64,000 nucleotides of DNA from Pyruvatibacter mobilis (GTDB taxonomy: Bacteria > Pseudomonadota > Alphaproteobacteria > CGMCC-115125), in contig NZ_CP051630.1 in NCBI RefSeq assembly GCF_012848855.1, forward strand, positions 2,955,501 through 3,019,500, written 5' to 3'. Positions within the stretch are counted from its first letter, which is position 1. Every line of letters begins with the position of its first letter. Under the pieces are notes generated by a model. It was not told the DNA's origin, ran no database searches, and worked only from the letters and a program-made list of their open reading frames with translations. Both the position numbers and the translations under genes were made by a program. Positions 35,339 to 43,905 of this stretch are shown here, piece after piece.

Positions 35339-35686
35339 ATGAGCCAGGCAAAGACAATGCGCCGCCCGGATATCGGCGACGCGGCGCAGGACATGGCGGC
35401 CAAGGCCGCGGAGGCGGCGGCCTTCATCAAGACGGTGTCGAATGAAAAACGCCTGCTTGTCCTGTGCCGGCTGATCGAGGTGGGGGAAGCGCCCGTGGGG
35501 GCGCTGGCAGCCGATGTGGGGCTGTCGCAATCCGCCCTGTCCCAGCATCTCGCCCTGTTGCGGGACGAGGGGATGGTGGCGACCCGGCGGGAAGCGCAAT
35601 CGGTGCTCTACCGCATCTCGGATGACCGCGTGGCGCGGCTCGTCCACCTGCTCCACGACATGTTCTGTGGTGACCGGACCTCCTGA
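35339..35686 (+). CDS. BigR/SqrR-type ArsR-family sulfide-responsive repressor
   Basis: A 115-residue ArsR winged-helix protein with HTH GALAADVGLSQSALSQHLALL. Two cysteines, Cys43 (LVLCRLIE) and Cys110 (DMFCGD), sit at almost the same spacing as the redox pair of BigR/SqrR, which form a tetrasulfide with persulfide. It is divergent from the persulfide dioxygenase-like gene and leads an operon with a rhodanese and a TauE/SafE protein. Derepression by sulfide is predicted. Confidence 0.87.
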   Translation: MSQAKTMRRPDIGDAAQDMAAKAAEAAAFIKTVSNEKRLLVLCRLIEVGEAPVGALAADVGLSQSALSQHLALLRDEGMVATRREAQSVLYRISDDRVARLVHLLHDMFCGDRTS

Positions 35687-35719
35687 CGCCCTAACCCCTC
35701 CCTGTACGGAGTATCTGAC

Positions 35720-36244
35720 ATGAGCCTTCATCCCCTGACGCCTGAAGACGCCAAGCTGCGCATTGCCGGCGGGGCGCGCCTCGTTGATGTGCGCGAGCGC
35801 GACGAACATCTGCGCGAGCGGATCGCGGGCGCTGCCTGCGTGCCGGCGGCACGGGTGCCACAGGATCTCGATGCGGAAGGCAGCGAGATTATCTTCCATT
35901 GCCGCTCGGGCGCGCGGACGGCCGCGCATGCCCCGCAACTGGCGGGTGCCGCAGGCGGTACGGCCTATGTGCTGGCGGGCGGCATTGAGGCCTGGAAGAA
36001 GGCGGGCTTTGAAACCCAGCGCACACCAAAGGCACCGATCGAAATCATGCGCCAGGTGCAGATGACGGCCGGCGGGCTGGTGCTAGCCGGGGTGGTGCTT
36101 GGGGTCGCCGTCGCGCCGGAATTCTTCGCGCTGTCGGCTTTCGTGGGCGCGGGGCTGTTCTTTGCCGGTGCCACGGGCTGGTGCGGCATGGCGAAGCTGC
36201 TGGCGCTGATGCCGTGGAACCGCCAGCCGTCCCTGCTGGGATAG
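35720..36244 (+). CDS. Rhodanese fused to DUF2892 membrane domain (YgaP-like)
   Basis: A 174-residue protein: a rhodanese domain with active-site Cys61 in HCRSGAR (1-100), then a DUF2892 membrane domain with two TM helices (about 113-135, 138-158). This is the YgaP architecture, a membrane rhodanese moving sulfane sulfur. Located directly after the BigR-like regulator and before a sulfite exporter, in a sulfide detoxification operon. Confidence 0.88.
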   Translation: MSLHPLTPEDAKLRIAGGARLVDVRERDEHLRERIAGAACVPAARVPQDLDAEGSEIIFHCRSGARTAAHAPQLAGAAGGTAYVLAGGIEAWKKAGFETQRTPKAPIEIMRQVQMTAGGLVLAGVVLGVAVAPEFFALSAFVGAGLFFAGATGWCGMAKLLALMPWNRQPSLLG

Positions 36245-36250
36245 CGGCGC

Positions 36251-37045
36251 ATGGACGCGCTGCTGGCCGATCCCGCCATGCTCGGCCTCGCCCTTGGGGC
36301 CGGGGCCCTTGTGGGGTTCGTGCTAGGGCTTGTGGGCGGTGGCGGATCGATCCTCGCCGTGCCGCTGCTGCTTTATGTCGTCGGTGTCGAAAGCCCGCAT
36401 GTGGCCATCGGCACGGCGGCGGTGGGGGTGGCGGTCAATGCGCTGACAGGCCTTGCCGCCCATGCGCGGGCAGGCACGGTGAAGTGGCCCTGCGCCATGG
36501 TGTTCAGTGCCGCCGGTGTGCTGGGTGCGGTCGGCGGGTCGAGCCTCGGCAAGGCGGTGGACGGGGCGACGCTGATTGCGGCCTTCGGGGTAGCGATGAT
36601 GCTGATCGGGGTCTGGACGCTGGTGCCCCGGGCCGGTGAGGACCGGCCGGACGTAAGGCTGACGCGGTCCTCGGCCGGTGAGTTGCTGCCGCGGCTCGTG
36701 CCATTCGGATTTCTGGCAGGCGGGGCGGCCGGGTTCTTCGGCATCGGCGGCGGCTTCCTGATCGCGCCGGGGCTGATGGCGGCGACGCGGATGCCGCTGC
36801 GCATGGCGGTGGGAACATCGCTGGTGGCGGTGCTGGCCTTCGGCGCCACGACGGCTGCGAATTACGCGGTGTCGTCGCTGGTCAACTGGCCGGTGGCTGC
36901 GGCGATGATCCTGGGCGGTGTGGCCGGCGGGGTGATCGGGCAGAAGGCATCAAGCGCTGCCGCCGCACGGCATGGGCTGCTGACCTATGTGTTCGCGGCC
37001 CTGGTCATCGGTGTCGGGGCCTACCTGGCCTGGACGGGGATTTAA
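36251..37045 (+). CDS. TauE/SafE-family sulfite exporter-like membrane protein
   Basis: A 264-residue membrane protein with about eight hydrophobic segments and the internal duplication of TauE/SafE: GLVGGGGSILAVPLLLYVVGV in the first half and FGIGGGFLIAPGLMAATRM in the second. In the BigR context it probably exports sulfite or thiosulfate formed by the persulfide dioxygenase. No ribosome site is clear; the ATG follows the previous stop by seven bases. Confidence 0.86.
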   Translation: MDALLADPAMLGLALGAGALVGFVLGLVGGGGSILAVPLLLYVVGVESPHVAIGTAAVGVAVNALTGLAAHARAGTVKWPCAMVFSAAGVLGAVGGSSLGKAVDGATLIAAFGVAMMLIGVWTLVPRAGEDRPDVRLTRSSAGELLPRLVPFGFLAGGAAGFFGIGGGFLIAPGLMAATRMPLRMAVGTSLVAVLAFGATTAANYAVSSLVNWPVAAAMILGGVAGGVIGQKASSAAAARHGLLTYVFAALVIGVGAYLAWTGI

Positions 37046-37060
37046 CGTCGTTCCGCACAT

Positions 37061-37090
37061 AAAAACCCCCGGCTGTACTCGAGCCGGGGG
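37061..37090 (-). terminator. Rho-independent terminator of the P450 gene
   Basis: Nine-base stem (CCCCCGGCT) with a 7-base loop; on the minus strand it is followed by TTTTT. It lies downstream of the CYP153-like gene, with the plus-strand TauE/SafE gene converging. The plus side lacks a U tract. Confidence 0.85.
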
Positions 37091-37154
37091 TCGGGGGCTG
37101 CCGGTAGGGTCAGCTGACGGCTTCCTGCACGAGGCAGGATCGCCGGGGGGCGGC

Positions 37155-38414
37155 TTAAAGCCTGTGCAGCTTGACCGGCAGGGAGGTGTAGCCCTTCACG
37201 AAATTGGATTTTGTGAGGGTGGGATCGCCCATTGCCTCGATGCGCGAGAAGCGCTTGAGGATTTCTTCCCACAGGATGCGGAGCTGAAGCTCGCCGATGC
37301 GGTTGCCCATGCAGCGGTGGATGCCGAAGCCGAAGGACAGGTGGCGGCGGGCGTTCTTGCGGTCGATGATGATCCGGTCCGGGTCATCGAAGATGGCGGT
37401 ATCGCGGTTGCCGGAGACGTACCACATCACCACCTTGTCGCCCTTGCGGATCTGCTTGCCGCCGAGCACCGCGTCTTCGAGCGCCGTGCGGCGCATATGG
37501 GCGAGCGGGGTCTGCCAGCGGATGATCTCGGCGACGGCGTTGTCGATCAGCTTCGGGTCGGCGACCATCTTGTCGAATTCATCCGGGAACAGATTGAACC
37601 CGAAGACACCGCCGGTCATGGAGTTGCGGGTGGTGTCGTTGCCGCCGACGATGAGCAGGGACAGATTGCCCAGGAACTCCTCCGGGGGCATGTTCGCCAT
37701 GGCCGGGTGATGGGTCATCATGGTCAGCAGGTCGATATTGTCCGGCTTGTCCTTGCGGCTCTGCTGCAGGTCGGCGAAATAGGCCGCCATTTCCATCAGC
37801 TCTTCGATGCGCTGCTGCTGGCTTTCAACAACACCGGACCCGGGTTCGGCGGTGGACACGTCCGACCAGCGCACCAGCTTGTGGCGGTCCTCGAAGGGGA
37901 AGTCGAACATGGTGGCGAGCATCTGCGTCGTCAGTTCGATGGAGACGGTCGGCACCCAGTCAAATTCCTCGCCGACGGGCAGGCTGTCCAGCAGGTCTGA
38001 GGTCCGCTGGCGGATCAGCTTGCCGAAATGCTCAAGGTTCTTGGGGTCGGTGATGCCGTTCACGGACTTGCGCTGCTCGTCGTGGCGCGGCTGATCCATG
38101 GCGATGAAGTTCACCGCCTTGAAGTCATTGTCCGGATCATTCTGGATTGCGTCATCGATGATGATGCCGCCGAGATGGGCGTCGGACGAATAGACATGGT
38201 GGTTGGTGTCGACCGCCATGATGTCTTCGTAGCGGGTCACCGACCAATAGGCGCCATAGGGGCTCTCGGCGCAGTAATGCACCGGGTCCTCGGCGCGCAT
38301 CTTGGCGAAGATCGGCAGGTACTCGTAATTCTCCCACAAGACCGGATCAGCAACGTTGGTCTTGGGCGTGAGATCGCGCGTTGTCGGCGGCGTCTGCTTG
38401 AAAGCCTGGCTCAT
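37155..38414 (-). CDS. Cytochrome P450, CYP153 family-like
   Basis: A 419-residue P450: I-helix GGNDTTRN, EIIRWQTP (ExxR) near residue 293, then MRRTALEDAVLGGKQIRKGDKVVMWY, and the heme loop SFGFGIHRCMG with Cys ligand, followed by GELQLRILWEEILKRF. The combination including FDFPFEDRHKL and SNFVKGYTSLPV matches CYP153, bacterial alkane/fatty-acid omega-hydroxylases. The frame stays open beyond 38414, but the real start matches the usual N-terminal length. No ferredoxin or reductase gene is near. Confidence 0.83.
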   Translation of the reverse strand: MSQAFKQTPPTTRDLTPKTNVADPVLWENYEYLPIFAKMRAEDPVHYCAESPYGAYWSVTRYEDIMAVDTNHHVYSSDAHLGGIIIDDAIQNDPDNDFKAVNFIAMDQPRHDEQRKSVNGITDPKNLEHFGKLIRQRTSDLLDSLPVGEEFDWVPTVSIELTTQMLATMFDFPFEDRHKLVRWSDVSTAEPGSGVVESQQQRIEELMEMAAYFADLQQSRKDKPDNIDLLTMMTHHPAMANMPPEEFLGNLSLLIVGGNDTTRNSMTGGVFGFNLFPDEFDKMVADPKLIDNAVAEIIRWQTPLAHMRRTALEDAVLGGKQIRKGDKVVMWYVSGNRDTAIFDDPDRIIIDRKNARRHLSFGFGIHRCMGNRIGELQLRILWEEILKRFSRIEAMGDPTLTKSNFVKGYTSLPVKLHRL

Positions 38415-38513
38415 GGGCTCGTGTCCCCTCCCGTGGACATTGGAATGGCCCTTCTTGTCATGGGCCGTCGTCGCCGGGCCGCCTTTGGCGTGCTCCGGAT
38501 ATATGCGTAGCTT

Positions 38514-38533
38514 AACTCCGCGTTTGCGGAGTT
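38514..38533. promoter_or_regulatory. Palindrome between the P450 and the MFS gene
   Basis: AACTCCGC-GTTT-GCGGAGTT is an 8-bp perfect inverted repeat about 100 bases upstream of the P450 start and 110 upstream of the MFS start. It is a candidate regulator site for one or both divergent genes; no cognate regulator is nearby. Confidence 0.45.
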
Positions 38534-38642
38534 CGCAAGCGGTGTTTTCCCTACGTAAACTGCGGATTGCTGTTGATTTGGCCGGAGCGCGGTGCAAGTT
38601 CAGCGCAGATCCTCGCCATTCCAGCCCCCGGGAGACCCTGTC

Positions 38643-39950
38643 TTGAGCCTGCAAGAAAGCGCCTATGACGCCCTGTTCGGAGATGATGAGGGGCGGGTCT
38701 GCAAGGACATTCCCGAAAGCGCGTGCAACGCCCAGCCGGAGAACGTGTCCGCGCATCTGGTGAGCCTGGCAGCGACCAAGACGGGCGACGGGCTGGCGGA
38801 CCCGAAGCTGATCCTTGCCTGGGTGCTCAACGCGCTGGGGGCACCGGCCTATCTGATCGGCCTCCTGGTGCCGATCCGCGAGGCGGGCGCGCTGGTGCCG
38901 CAGCTTTTTGCGGCGGGGGCGATCCGCAGCCTGCCGGTGCGCAAATGGGCATGGGCGATTGCCAGCCTCGTGCAGGGGCTGTGCGTCGGAGGCATGGGCG
39001 CGGCAGTGCTCATTTTCGACGGGACCGAGGCGGGCTGGGCGATTGTCGGCCTGCTGACGGTCTTCGCGCTGGCGCGGTCGGTGGCGTCGGTCTCCTACAA
39101 GGACGTGCTGGGCAAGACGGTATCCAAGTCCAAGCGCGGCACCACCACGGGTACGGCGGACACGGTGGCGGCCATCGCTGTGCTGGCGTTCGGGCTGGCG
39201 CTCACCTTCAACATCATTGAACGCTCGGTTGAGGTGGTGTCGGCGGCGTTGTTCCTGGGAGCTGCGTGCTGGATCGTTGCATCTGTCGTTTTTTCCACGC
39301 TCAAGGAAGTGCCGGGGGCGACCGAGGGCGGCGGCAACGCCTTCCAGACGGCGCGGGACCAATTCTCCCTGCTGCGGGAGGACGGCCAGCTGCAGCGTTT
39401 CATCGCCACGCGCGGGCTCTTGATTGCCACCGGGCTGGCACCGCCCTATCTGGTGACCATCGCGGCGCAATCGAGCGGCACGGTGCTGACGCAGCTCGGG
39501 CCGTTCATCGTGGCCTCGGGGCTAGCCTCGGCGGTGAGTTCGTTCTTCTGGGGGCGGCTGTCGGACCGGTCGTCGCGGCGGGTGCTGATCTATTCGGCGC
39601 TGATGGGGGCGGCGGCGCTGGCGGTGGCGGTGCTTGTGACCTTCACCGTGCCTGCAAGCCTGATGGCCTATGTGATGTCGGCGGTGCTCTTCATGCTGAT
39701 GATTGCCTATAAGGGCGTGCGGCTGGGGCGCTCCACCCACATCGTGGACATGGGGGACCAGGACACACGGGCGGCCTATACGGCGCTGTCGAACACGGCG
39801 GTGGGGGCGCTGCTGCTGGGGGCTGCGGGCTTCGGCGCACTGGCGTCGCTGGCTGGCACCTGGGTCGTTATTGCTGTATTCGCAGGCATGTGCGTGGCGG
39901 CCGCCGTGGTCGCCCGCGGGCTTGACGAGGTACAGCAGGATGGCGCGTGA
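38643..39950 (+). CDS. MFS transporter
   Basis: A 435-residue major facilitator with about 12 TM helices; the loop WGRLSDRSSRRVLI between halves is an MFS A-like motif. The proposed TTG start follows a GGGAGA site; in-frame codons reach upstream to 38592 without one. It opens an apparent operon: its stop lies 11 bases beyond the next start. Substrate unknown. Confidence 0.83.
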   Translation: MSLQESAYDALFGDDEGRVCKDIPESACNAQPENVSAHLVSLAATKTGDGLADPKLILAWVLNALGAPAYLIGLLVPIREAGALVPQLFAAGAIRSLPVRKWAWAIASLVQGLCVGGMGAAVLIFDGTEAGWAIVGLLTVFALARSVASVSYKDVLGKTVSKSKRGTTTGTADTVAAIAVLAFGLALTFNIIERSVEVVSAALFLGAACWIVASVVFSTLKEVPGATEGGGNAFQTARDQFSLLREDGQLQRFIATRGLLIATGLAPPYLVTIAAQSSGTVLTQLGPFIVASGLASAVSSFFWGRLSDRSSRRVLIYSALMGAAALAVAVLVTFTVPASLMAYVMSAVLFMLMIAYKGVRLGRSTHIVDMGDQDTRAAYTALSNTAVGALLLGAAGFGALASLAGTWVVIAVFAGMCVAAAVVARGLDEVQQDGA

Positions 39951-40758
39951 CCCGGGCATTGCGGCCAATGGCGCGGATAACGGCACCCGCAACGGGACAG
40001 GTAACGGATCCGGCGACTGGACGCCGCCAACGGACCTAACCGAACGGATCAAGCAGGCACTGGTGCCGCCGGCGGTGGATATCCGCCGCCGCGTCAACCG
40101 GGAGCTGCGCAAGGGCGAGGCGGAGTTCGCGCTGGTGCCGCATCTGTGCGCCGCAGACAAGGACGCGATTGATATCGGTGCCAATCGCGGCGTCTATACG
40201 TGGTGGATGGCGCGCTCGGCGCGGCATGTGCACGCGTTTGAGCCGAACCCGAAGATGCTGGGCATCCTCAACCGGGTGCTTCCGGGCAATGCGACGAGCT
40301 ACGGCGTCGGCCTGTCGGACGCGCCGGGGGACGCGACCATGTTCATCCCGCAGCGGCGCAAGGGCTACTCCAACCAGGGCGGCTCGCTGTCCGAGCGCAA
40401 GGCGGAGATCCCGCATGGGGAAGTGCGCGTGGAGACGCGGACGCTCGACAGCTACAATTTCACCAATATCGGCTTCATCAAGATCGACGTGGAAGGTTTC
40501 GAGGCCCCGGTGCTGAAGGGCGCGCAGGAGACGCTTGCGCGCGAGCGGCCCAACCTGCTGATCGAGCTAGAAGAGGCGCATACAGGCACGCCGATTGAAG
40601 CGATGCTGGCCGACATCGAGGCGATGGGCTATCGCGGCCTGTTCATGCGGCGGGGGCAGCTCACCTCGCTAGAGCGGTTCGACCCCGAGGCGCATCACCG
40701 CAATACGGGCGGGCGGGCCGATTATGTGTTCAATTTCATCTTCCTGCCGGTGGGCTGA
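39940..40758 (+). CDS. FkbM-family methyltransferase
   Basis: A 272-residue protein with an Asn/Gly-rich leader and the FkbM SAM fold: AIDIGANRGVYTWWMA, then VHAFEPNPKMLGILNRV, and FIKIDVEGFEAPVLKGA. FkbM enzymes methylate glycan or polyketide hydroxyls. It starts inside the end of the MFS gene by 11 bases, which implies shared transcription. A methyl-sugar decoration is likely given the glycosyltransferase that follows. Confidence 0.86.
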   Translation: MARDPGIAANGADNGTRNGTGNGSGDWTPPTDLTERIKQALVPPAVDIRRRVNRELRKGEAEFALVPHLCAADKDAIDIGANRGVYTWWMARSARHVHAFEPNPKMLGILNRVLPGNATSYGVGLSDAPGDATMFIPQRRKGYSNQGGSLSERKAEIPHGEVRVETRTLDSYNFTNIGFIKIDVEGFEAPVLKGAQETLARERPNLLIELEEAHTGTPIEAMLADIEAMGYRGLFMRRGQLTSLERFDPEAHHRNTGGRADYVFNFIFLPVG

Positions 40759-40874
40759 GGGCACCAAGTGCCTCTCCGACAAGGCGTTTACCGCGTCGGG
40801 CGCAAAATAGGTGCAGGGGGCTGCGAATATGCTAAGAGGCGCTATCTGCGTCTTGTTTAGGGAGCCCGGTATCC

Positions 40875-41609
40875 GTGGCCGACACGCCTGAAAGCCTCGC
40901 CATTTCGGCCGTTGTGCCGGTGAAGAACGAGGCGGACAACATCCTGCCGCTTGTGACCGAAATCGATGCCGCGCTGAAGGAGATCGGTGCGCCCTACGAG
41001 ATCGTCTATGTGAATGACGGCTCGGACGACGCAACGCCGCAGCGGCTGAAGGATGCCCAGGCGGCGTTTCCGGCGCTGCGCATCGTCACCCACTCCAATT
41101 CCTGCGGCCAGAGCCGGGCGGTGGCGACGGGTGTGAAACATGCGCGCGGACGGATGATCGTGACGCTGGACGGCGACGGGCAGAACGTGCCCGGCGACAT
41201 TCCCGGCATGTGGGCCAAGCTAGAGGGGGCTGACGACCTGATGGTGGCCGGCCGCCGGATGAAGCGGCGCGATGTCTGGATCAAGCGGGTGTCGTCGCGG
41301 TGGGCGAACCGCATCCGCGCCCGCCTGCTGCAGGACGATACGCCGGATACGGGCTGCGGGCTCAAGCTGTTTCCGCGGCATGCGTTTTTGGAGCTGCCCT
41401 ATTTCAATCACATGCACCGCTTCCTGCCGGCGCTGATGCAGCGGCACGGCTACCGGGTGACCAATCATGATGTGCAGCACCGCTTCCGCGAGCACGGCAC
41501 GTCGAAATACGGCACGCTGGACCGGCTGGCGGTGAGTATCTTCGATATCTTCGGTGTCATGTGGCTGCAGCGGCGGATGTCGCGGCCCGACAGCATTCAC
41601 GTCGAATAG
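40875..41609 (+). CDS. Family 2 glycosyltransferase (DPM1-like)
   Basis: A 244-residue GT2: SAVVPVKNEADNI, VYVNDGSDDAT, then the metal-binding LDGDGQN. It has no TM tail. The close relatives use polyprenyl phosphate as acceptor. A GTG start is assumed at 40875. The 117-base gap to the FkbM gene holds no clear promoter. Next in line is a VTT-domain protein. Confidence 0.83.
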   Translation: MADTPESLAISAVVPVKNEADNILPLVTEIDAALKEIGAPYEIVYVNDGSDDATPQRLKDAQAAFPALRIVTHSNSCGQSRAVATGVKHARGRMIVTLDGDGQNVPGDIPGMWAKLEGADDLMVAGRRMKRRDVWIKRVSSRWANRIRARLLQDDTPDTGCGLKLFPRHAFLELPYFNHMHRFLPALMQRHGYRVTNHDVQHRFREHGTSKYGTLDRLAVSIFDIFGVMWLQRRMSRPDSIHVE

Positions 41610-41623
41610 CCGGAGGGTCGGGC

Positions 41624-42391
41624 ATGCCGCTGGCGGAACGCATCAAGGCGCGGTTGCGGTCGCTCGATAGCCGGGCCGTCTTCATGATCGGCATCGCGTT
41701 CTTTGCCTTCGGCACGGCGCTGACGCTGATCCTGTTCGGCAGCGCGTGGCTGGCGGTGGAGGGCGAGGGCGACGTGGCGGCGATGCTGGCCGCGGTCGAT
41801 GACCCGGTGCTGGCGCCGCTGGCGGTCATTCTTGTGTATGTGGGGCTGGGGGCGCTGGGGGCGCCGCAATTCCTGCTGCAGGCAGCGGCGATCGTCGTGT
41901 TCGGGCCGTGGCTCGGCTTTGCCTATGCGTGGGGCGCGACCATGGTGAGCTCGTCGGTGTTCTACTGGGCGGGGTTCATCTCCGGCGCGCAGGCGCTGCG
42001 GCGGTTTGCCGGGGTGCGCGTGAATTCCATCAGCGAAGCGCTGGGGCGGCACGGCATCCTGGCGACAGCGGTGAGCCGGGTGGTGCCGACCATGCCGTTC
42101 GTCATTCTCAACATGGCGTTTGGTGCCAGCCACGTGAATTTCGTGCAGTTCCTGATCGGGACCGGGCTCGGCACCATCCCCAAGGTGGCGGTGGTGGCCT
42201 ATGTGGGCGCGAGCCTCGGAGACTTCCTCGCCAGCCGCGACCCGATGGACCTGGCGCTGATGGCGGTGATCCTGCTCTTGTGGATCGGTTTTGCCTGGTG
42301 GCTGCGCCGGGTGATGAAGCGGTCCGGCTGGCAGAAGGCCGTGGAGGACGCGGTGGAGACACCGGAAGAGGCACAGGCGGACGCGAAATAG
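41624..42391 (+). CDS. TVP38/TMEM64 (VTT-domain) membrane protein
   Basis: A 255-residue polytopic protein of the DedA/VTT superfamily: FGPWLGFAYAWGATMVSSSVFYW, the ARG-like segment RFAGVRVNSISEALGRHG, and VVPTMPFVILNMAFGAS. Eukaryotic VTT proteins act as lipid scramblases, and DedA-type bacterial proteins move undecaprenyl phosphate. Preceded by GGAGGG. Immediately after the GT2, so handling of a lipid-linked sugar is inferred. Confidence 0.83.
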   Translation: MPLAERIKARLRSLDSRAVFMIGIAFFAFGTALTLILFGSAWLAVEGEGDVAAMLAAVDDPVLAPLAVILVYVGLGALGAPQFLLQAAAIVVFGPWLGFAYAWGATMVSSSVFYWAGFISGAQALRRFAGVRVNSISEALGRHGILATAVSRVVPTMPFVILNMAFGASHVNFVQFLIGTGLGTIPKVAVVAYVGASLGDFLASRDPMDLALMAVILLLWIGFAWWLRRVMKRSGWQKAVEDAVETPEEAQADAK

Positions 42392-42442
42392 CGTTGGCGT
42401 CCTGGGTCTGATCCGCAGCACGGCTCCTATCCCACTTTGTAT

Positions 42443-42572
42443 CTCTCCGGTTTGACCGGAGGGTCTCCTCTCGTCGCTTCTTGCCGTAGCGATTGTGGAG
42501 GCGGCACGGCTTGAACCGCGTGTGATGTTGCCAACAGCCACAGCGAGTGGGCCCTCCGGTCAAGCCGGAGGG
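42443..42572 (-). repeat. Composite dispersed repeat, copy C (inverted)
   Basis: A 130-bp unit bounded at each end by CCCTCCGG-N5-CCGGAGGG-type palindromes. Its reverse complement shares its first 30 bases exactly with the copy at 60901-61030 and is related through the interior, including GCCGTGCCG and CGGCAAG. Located past the end of the VTT-domain gene. Confidence 0.8.
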
Positions 42573-42606
42573 ATACGGAGTTGGGTGCGGTGTTCGATTT
42601 TCACTT

Positions 42607-42674
42607 TGCCCCTCTCCCCTTGCGGGAGAGGGAGGGGCCCGCGCGCGTTAAGCGTGTGGGAGGGTGAGGGGGCG
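42607..42674 (-). repeat. CCTCTCCCGCAAGGGGAGAGG element, copy 1
   Basis: A stretch including CTCTCCCCTTGCGGGAGAGG. On the minus strand it reads as CCCCCTCACC... then the CTCTCCCGCAAGGGGAGAG palindrome. A related copy lies at 42724-42769 in the opposite direction. Confidence 0.65.
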
Positions 42675-42723
42675 GCAGCGGTGGTGATTGAACTCTGACG
42701 GTGTCGTGGTGGGGAGGGTCATC

Positions 42724-42769
42724 CCCCTCACCCGGTGCTGCGCATCGACCTCTCCCGCAAGGGGAGAGG
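42724..42769 (+). repeat. CCTCTCCCGCAAGGGGAGAGG element, copy 2
   Basis: CCCCCTCACCCGGTGCTGCG ahead of a CCTCTCCCGCAAGGGGAGAG palindrome. Related to the copy at 61095-61142, with shared flanks CGGTGCTG and GACTTT. Confidence 0.65.
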
Positions 42770-42794
42770 TGACTTTCCTCGGGCGTTGGGAGTT

Positions 42795-43835
42795 CTATTC
42801 CGCCGCGTGGGAGGCGACCTGCGGGGTGCTCTCGGGCTTCACTTCGGGGGCTGCGGTGTGGGCGGCCATGGGCTTCATGCCGAGGCGGCGGAGCAGGGTC
42901 TTGTCGTGGTCCTCGCCGGGATTGTCCGTGGTCAGAAGTTTGTCGCCCACGAAGATCGAGTTGGCGCCGGCGAGGAAGCAGAGGGCCTGAAGCTCGTCGG
43001 ACATGTGCTCGCGGCCGGCGGACAGACGCACCATGGAGGCGGGCATCATGATCTTGGCAACCGCGATGGCGCGGACGAATTCGAGCGGGTCGAGGTCTTC
43101 CACCTCGCCGAGGGGGGTGCCGCCGACCTTCATCAGGGAATTGATGGGCACGCTCTCCGGATGCTCGTCGAGATTGGCGAGTTCCATCAGCATGTCGGCG
43201 CGGTCCTTCTGCTGCTCGCCCATGCCGATAATGCCGCCGGAGCAGACATGGATGCCCGCCTCGCGCACATGGGACAGGGTGTCGATGCGGTCATCGAAGG
43301 TGCGGGTGGTGATGATGTCGGTGTAGTAGTCGCGGCCGGTGTCGATGTTGTGGTTGTAGTAATCAAGGCCCGCCTCGCGCAGGCGCTTCGCCTGGACGGC
43401 GTCGAGCATGCCGAGGGTCACGCAGGCTTCCATGCCCATCTCCTTGACGCCTTCGATCATGGCACAGACGGCATCAAGGTCGCGGTCCTTGGGCGAGCGC
43501 CAGGCAGCGCCCATGCAGTAACGGGTGGCGCCGCGCTCCTTGGCCTTGCGCGCCTCAGTGAGCACCTTTTCGACTTCCATCAGCTTGGAGGCCTTGAGGC
43601 CCGTTTCGAACTTGGCGGACTGGGAGCAATAGCCGCAATCCTCCGGGCAGCCGCCGGTTTTGATCGACAGGAGCTCGGACTGCTGGACCTCGTTGGGGTC
43701 GAAATAGCGGCGATGGGCGGTCTGGGCCTCGAAGAGCAGGTCGTTGAACGGCTTGTCGAACAAGGCGAGGACCTCGTCGCGGGTCCAGTCGTGGCGGAGA
43801 TCGGCACGCTGCTCGGCGTTCTGGTGGCTGCTCAT
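42795..43835 (-). CDS. bioB: Biotin synthase
   Basis: A 346-residue radical SAM enzyme with the [4Fe-4S] site CPEDCGYC, the following [10 protein letters not shown], and [18 protein letters not shown] and [11 protein letters not shown] motifs of BioB. It inserts sulfur into dethiobiotin and needs a second [2Fe-2S] cluster. The start at 43835 has an AAGAGG site upstream. No other bio genes are in view. C-terminal extension after residue 318 is rich in Pro, Ala and Glu. Confidence 0.93.
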   Translation of the reverse strand: MSSHQNAEQRADLRHDWTRDEVLALFDKPFNDLLFEAQTAHRRYFDPNEVQQSELLSIKTGGCPEDCGYCSQSAKFETGLKASKLMEVEKVLTEARKAKERGATRYCMGAAWRSPKDRDLDAVCAMIEGVKEMGMEACVTLGMLDAVQAKRLREAGLDYYNHNIDTGRDYYTDIITTRTFDDRIDTLSHVREAGIHVCSGGIIGMGEQQKDRADMLMELANLDEHPESVPINSLMKVGGTPLGEVEDLDPLEFVRAIAVAKIMMPASMVRLSAGREHMSDELQALCFLAGANSIFVGDKLLTTDNPGEDHDKTLLRRLGMKPMAAHTAAPEVKPESTPQVASHAAE

Positions 43836-43905
43836 TTCGGGGAACCTCTTAATCGGGTACGCGGGAATTGGCGGCCAGACTACCGGGACGGGCGCGCAAA
43901 TGCGA

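Larger units (their letters stand above)
42392..42794. other. Repeat-rich intergenic region
   Basis: Between two convergent genes. It holds an inverted copy of the ~130-bp composite repeat (42443-42572), an extension GGGATACGG, and two copies of a CCTCTCCCGCAAGGGGAGAGG palindromic element. No gene or promoter was recognised. Confidence 0.7.

Noticed and set aside
37155-39470. A 771-codon open frame on the minus strand including the P450
   Set aside because: Only the part from 38414 downwards matches P450. The extension runs antisense through the MFS gene, which has its own good motifs, and its amino acid content (many Arg, His, Gln) is that of an antisense shadow in high-GC DNA.
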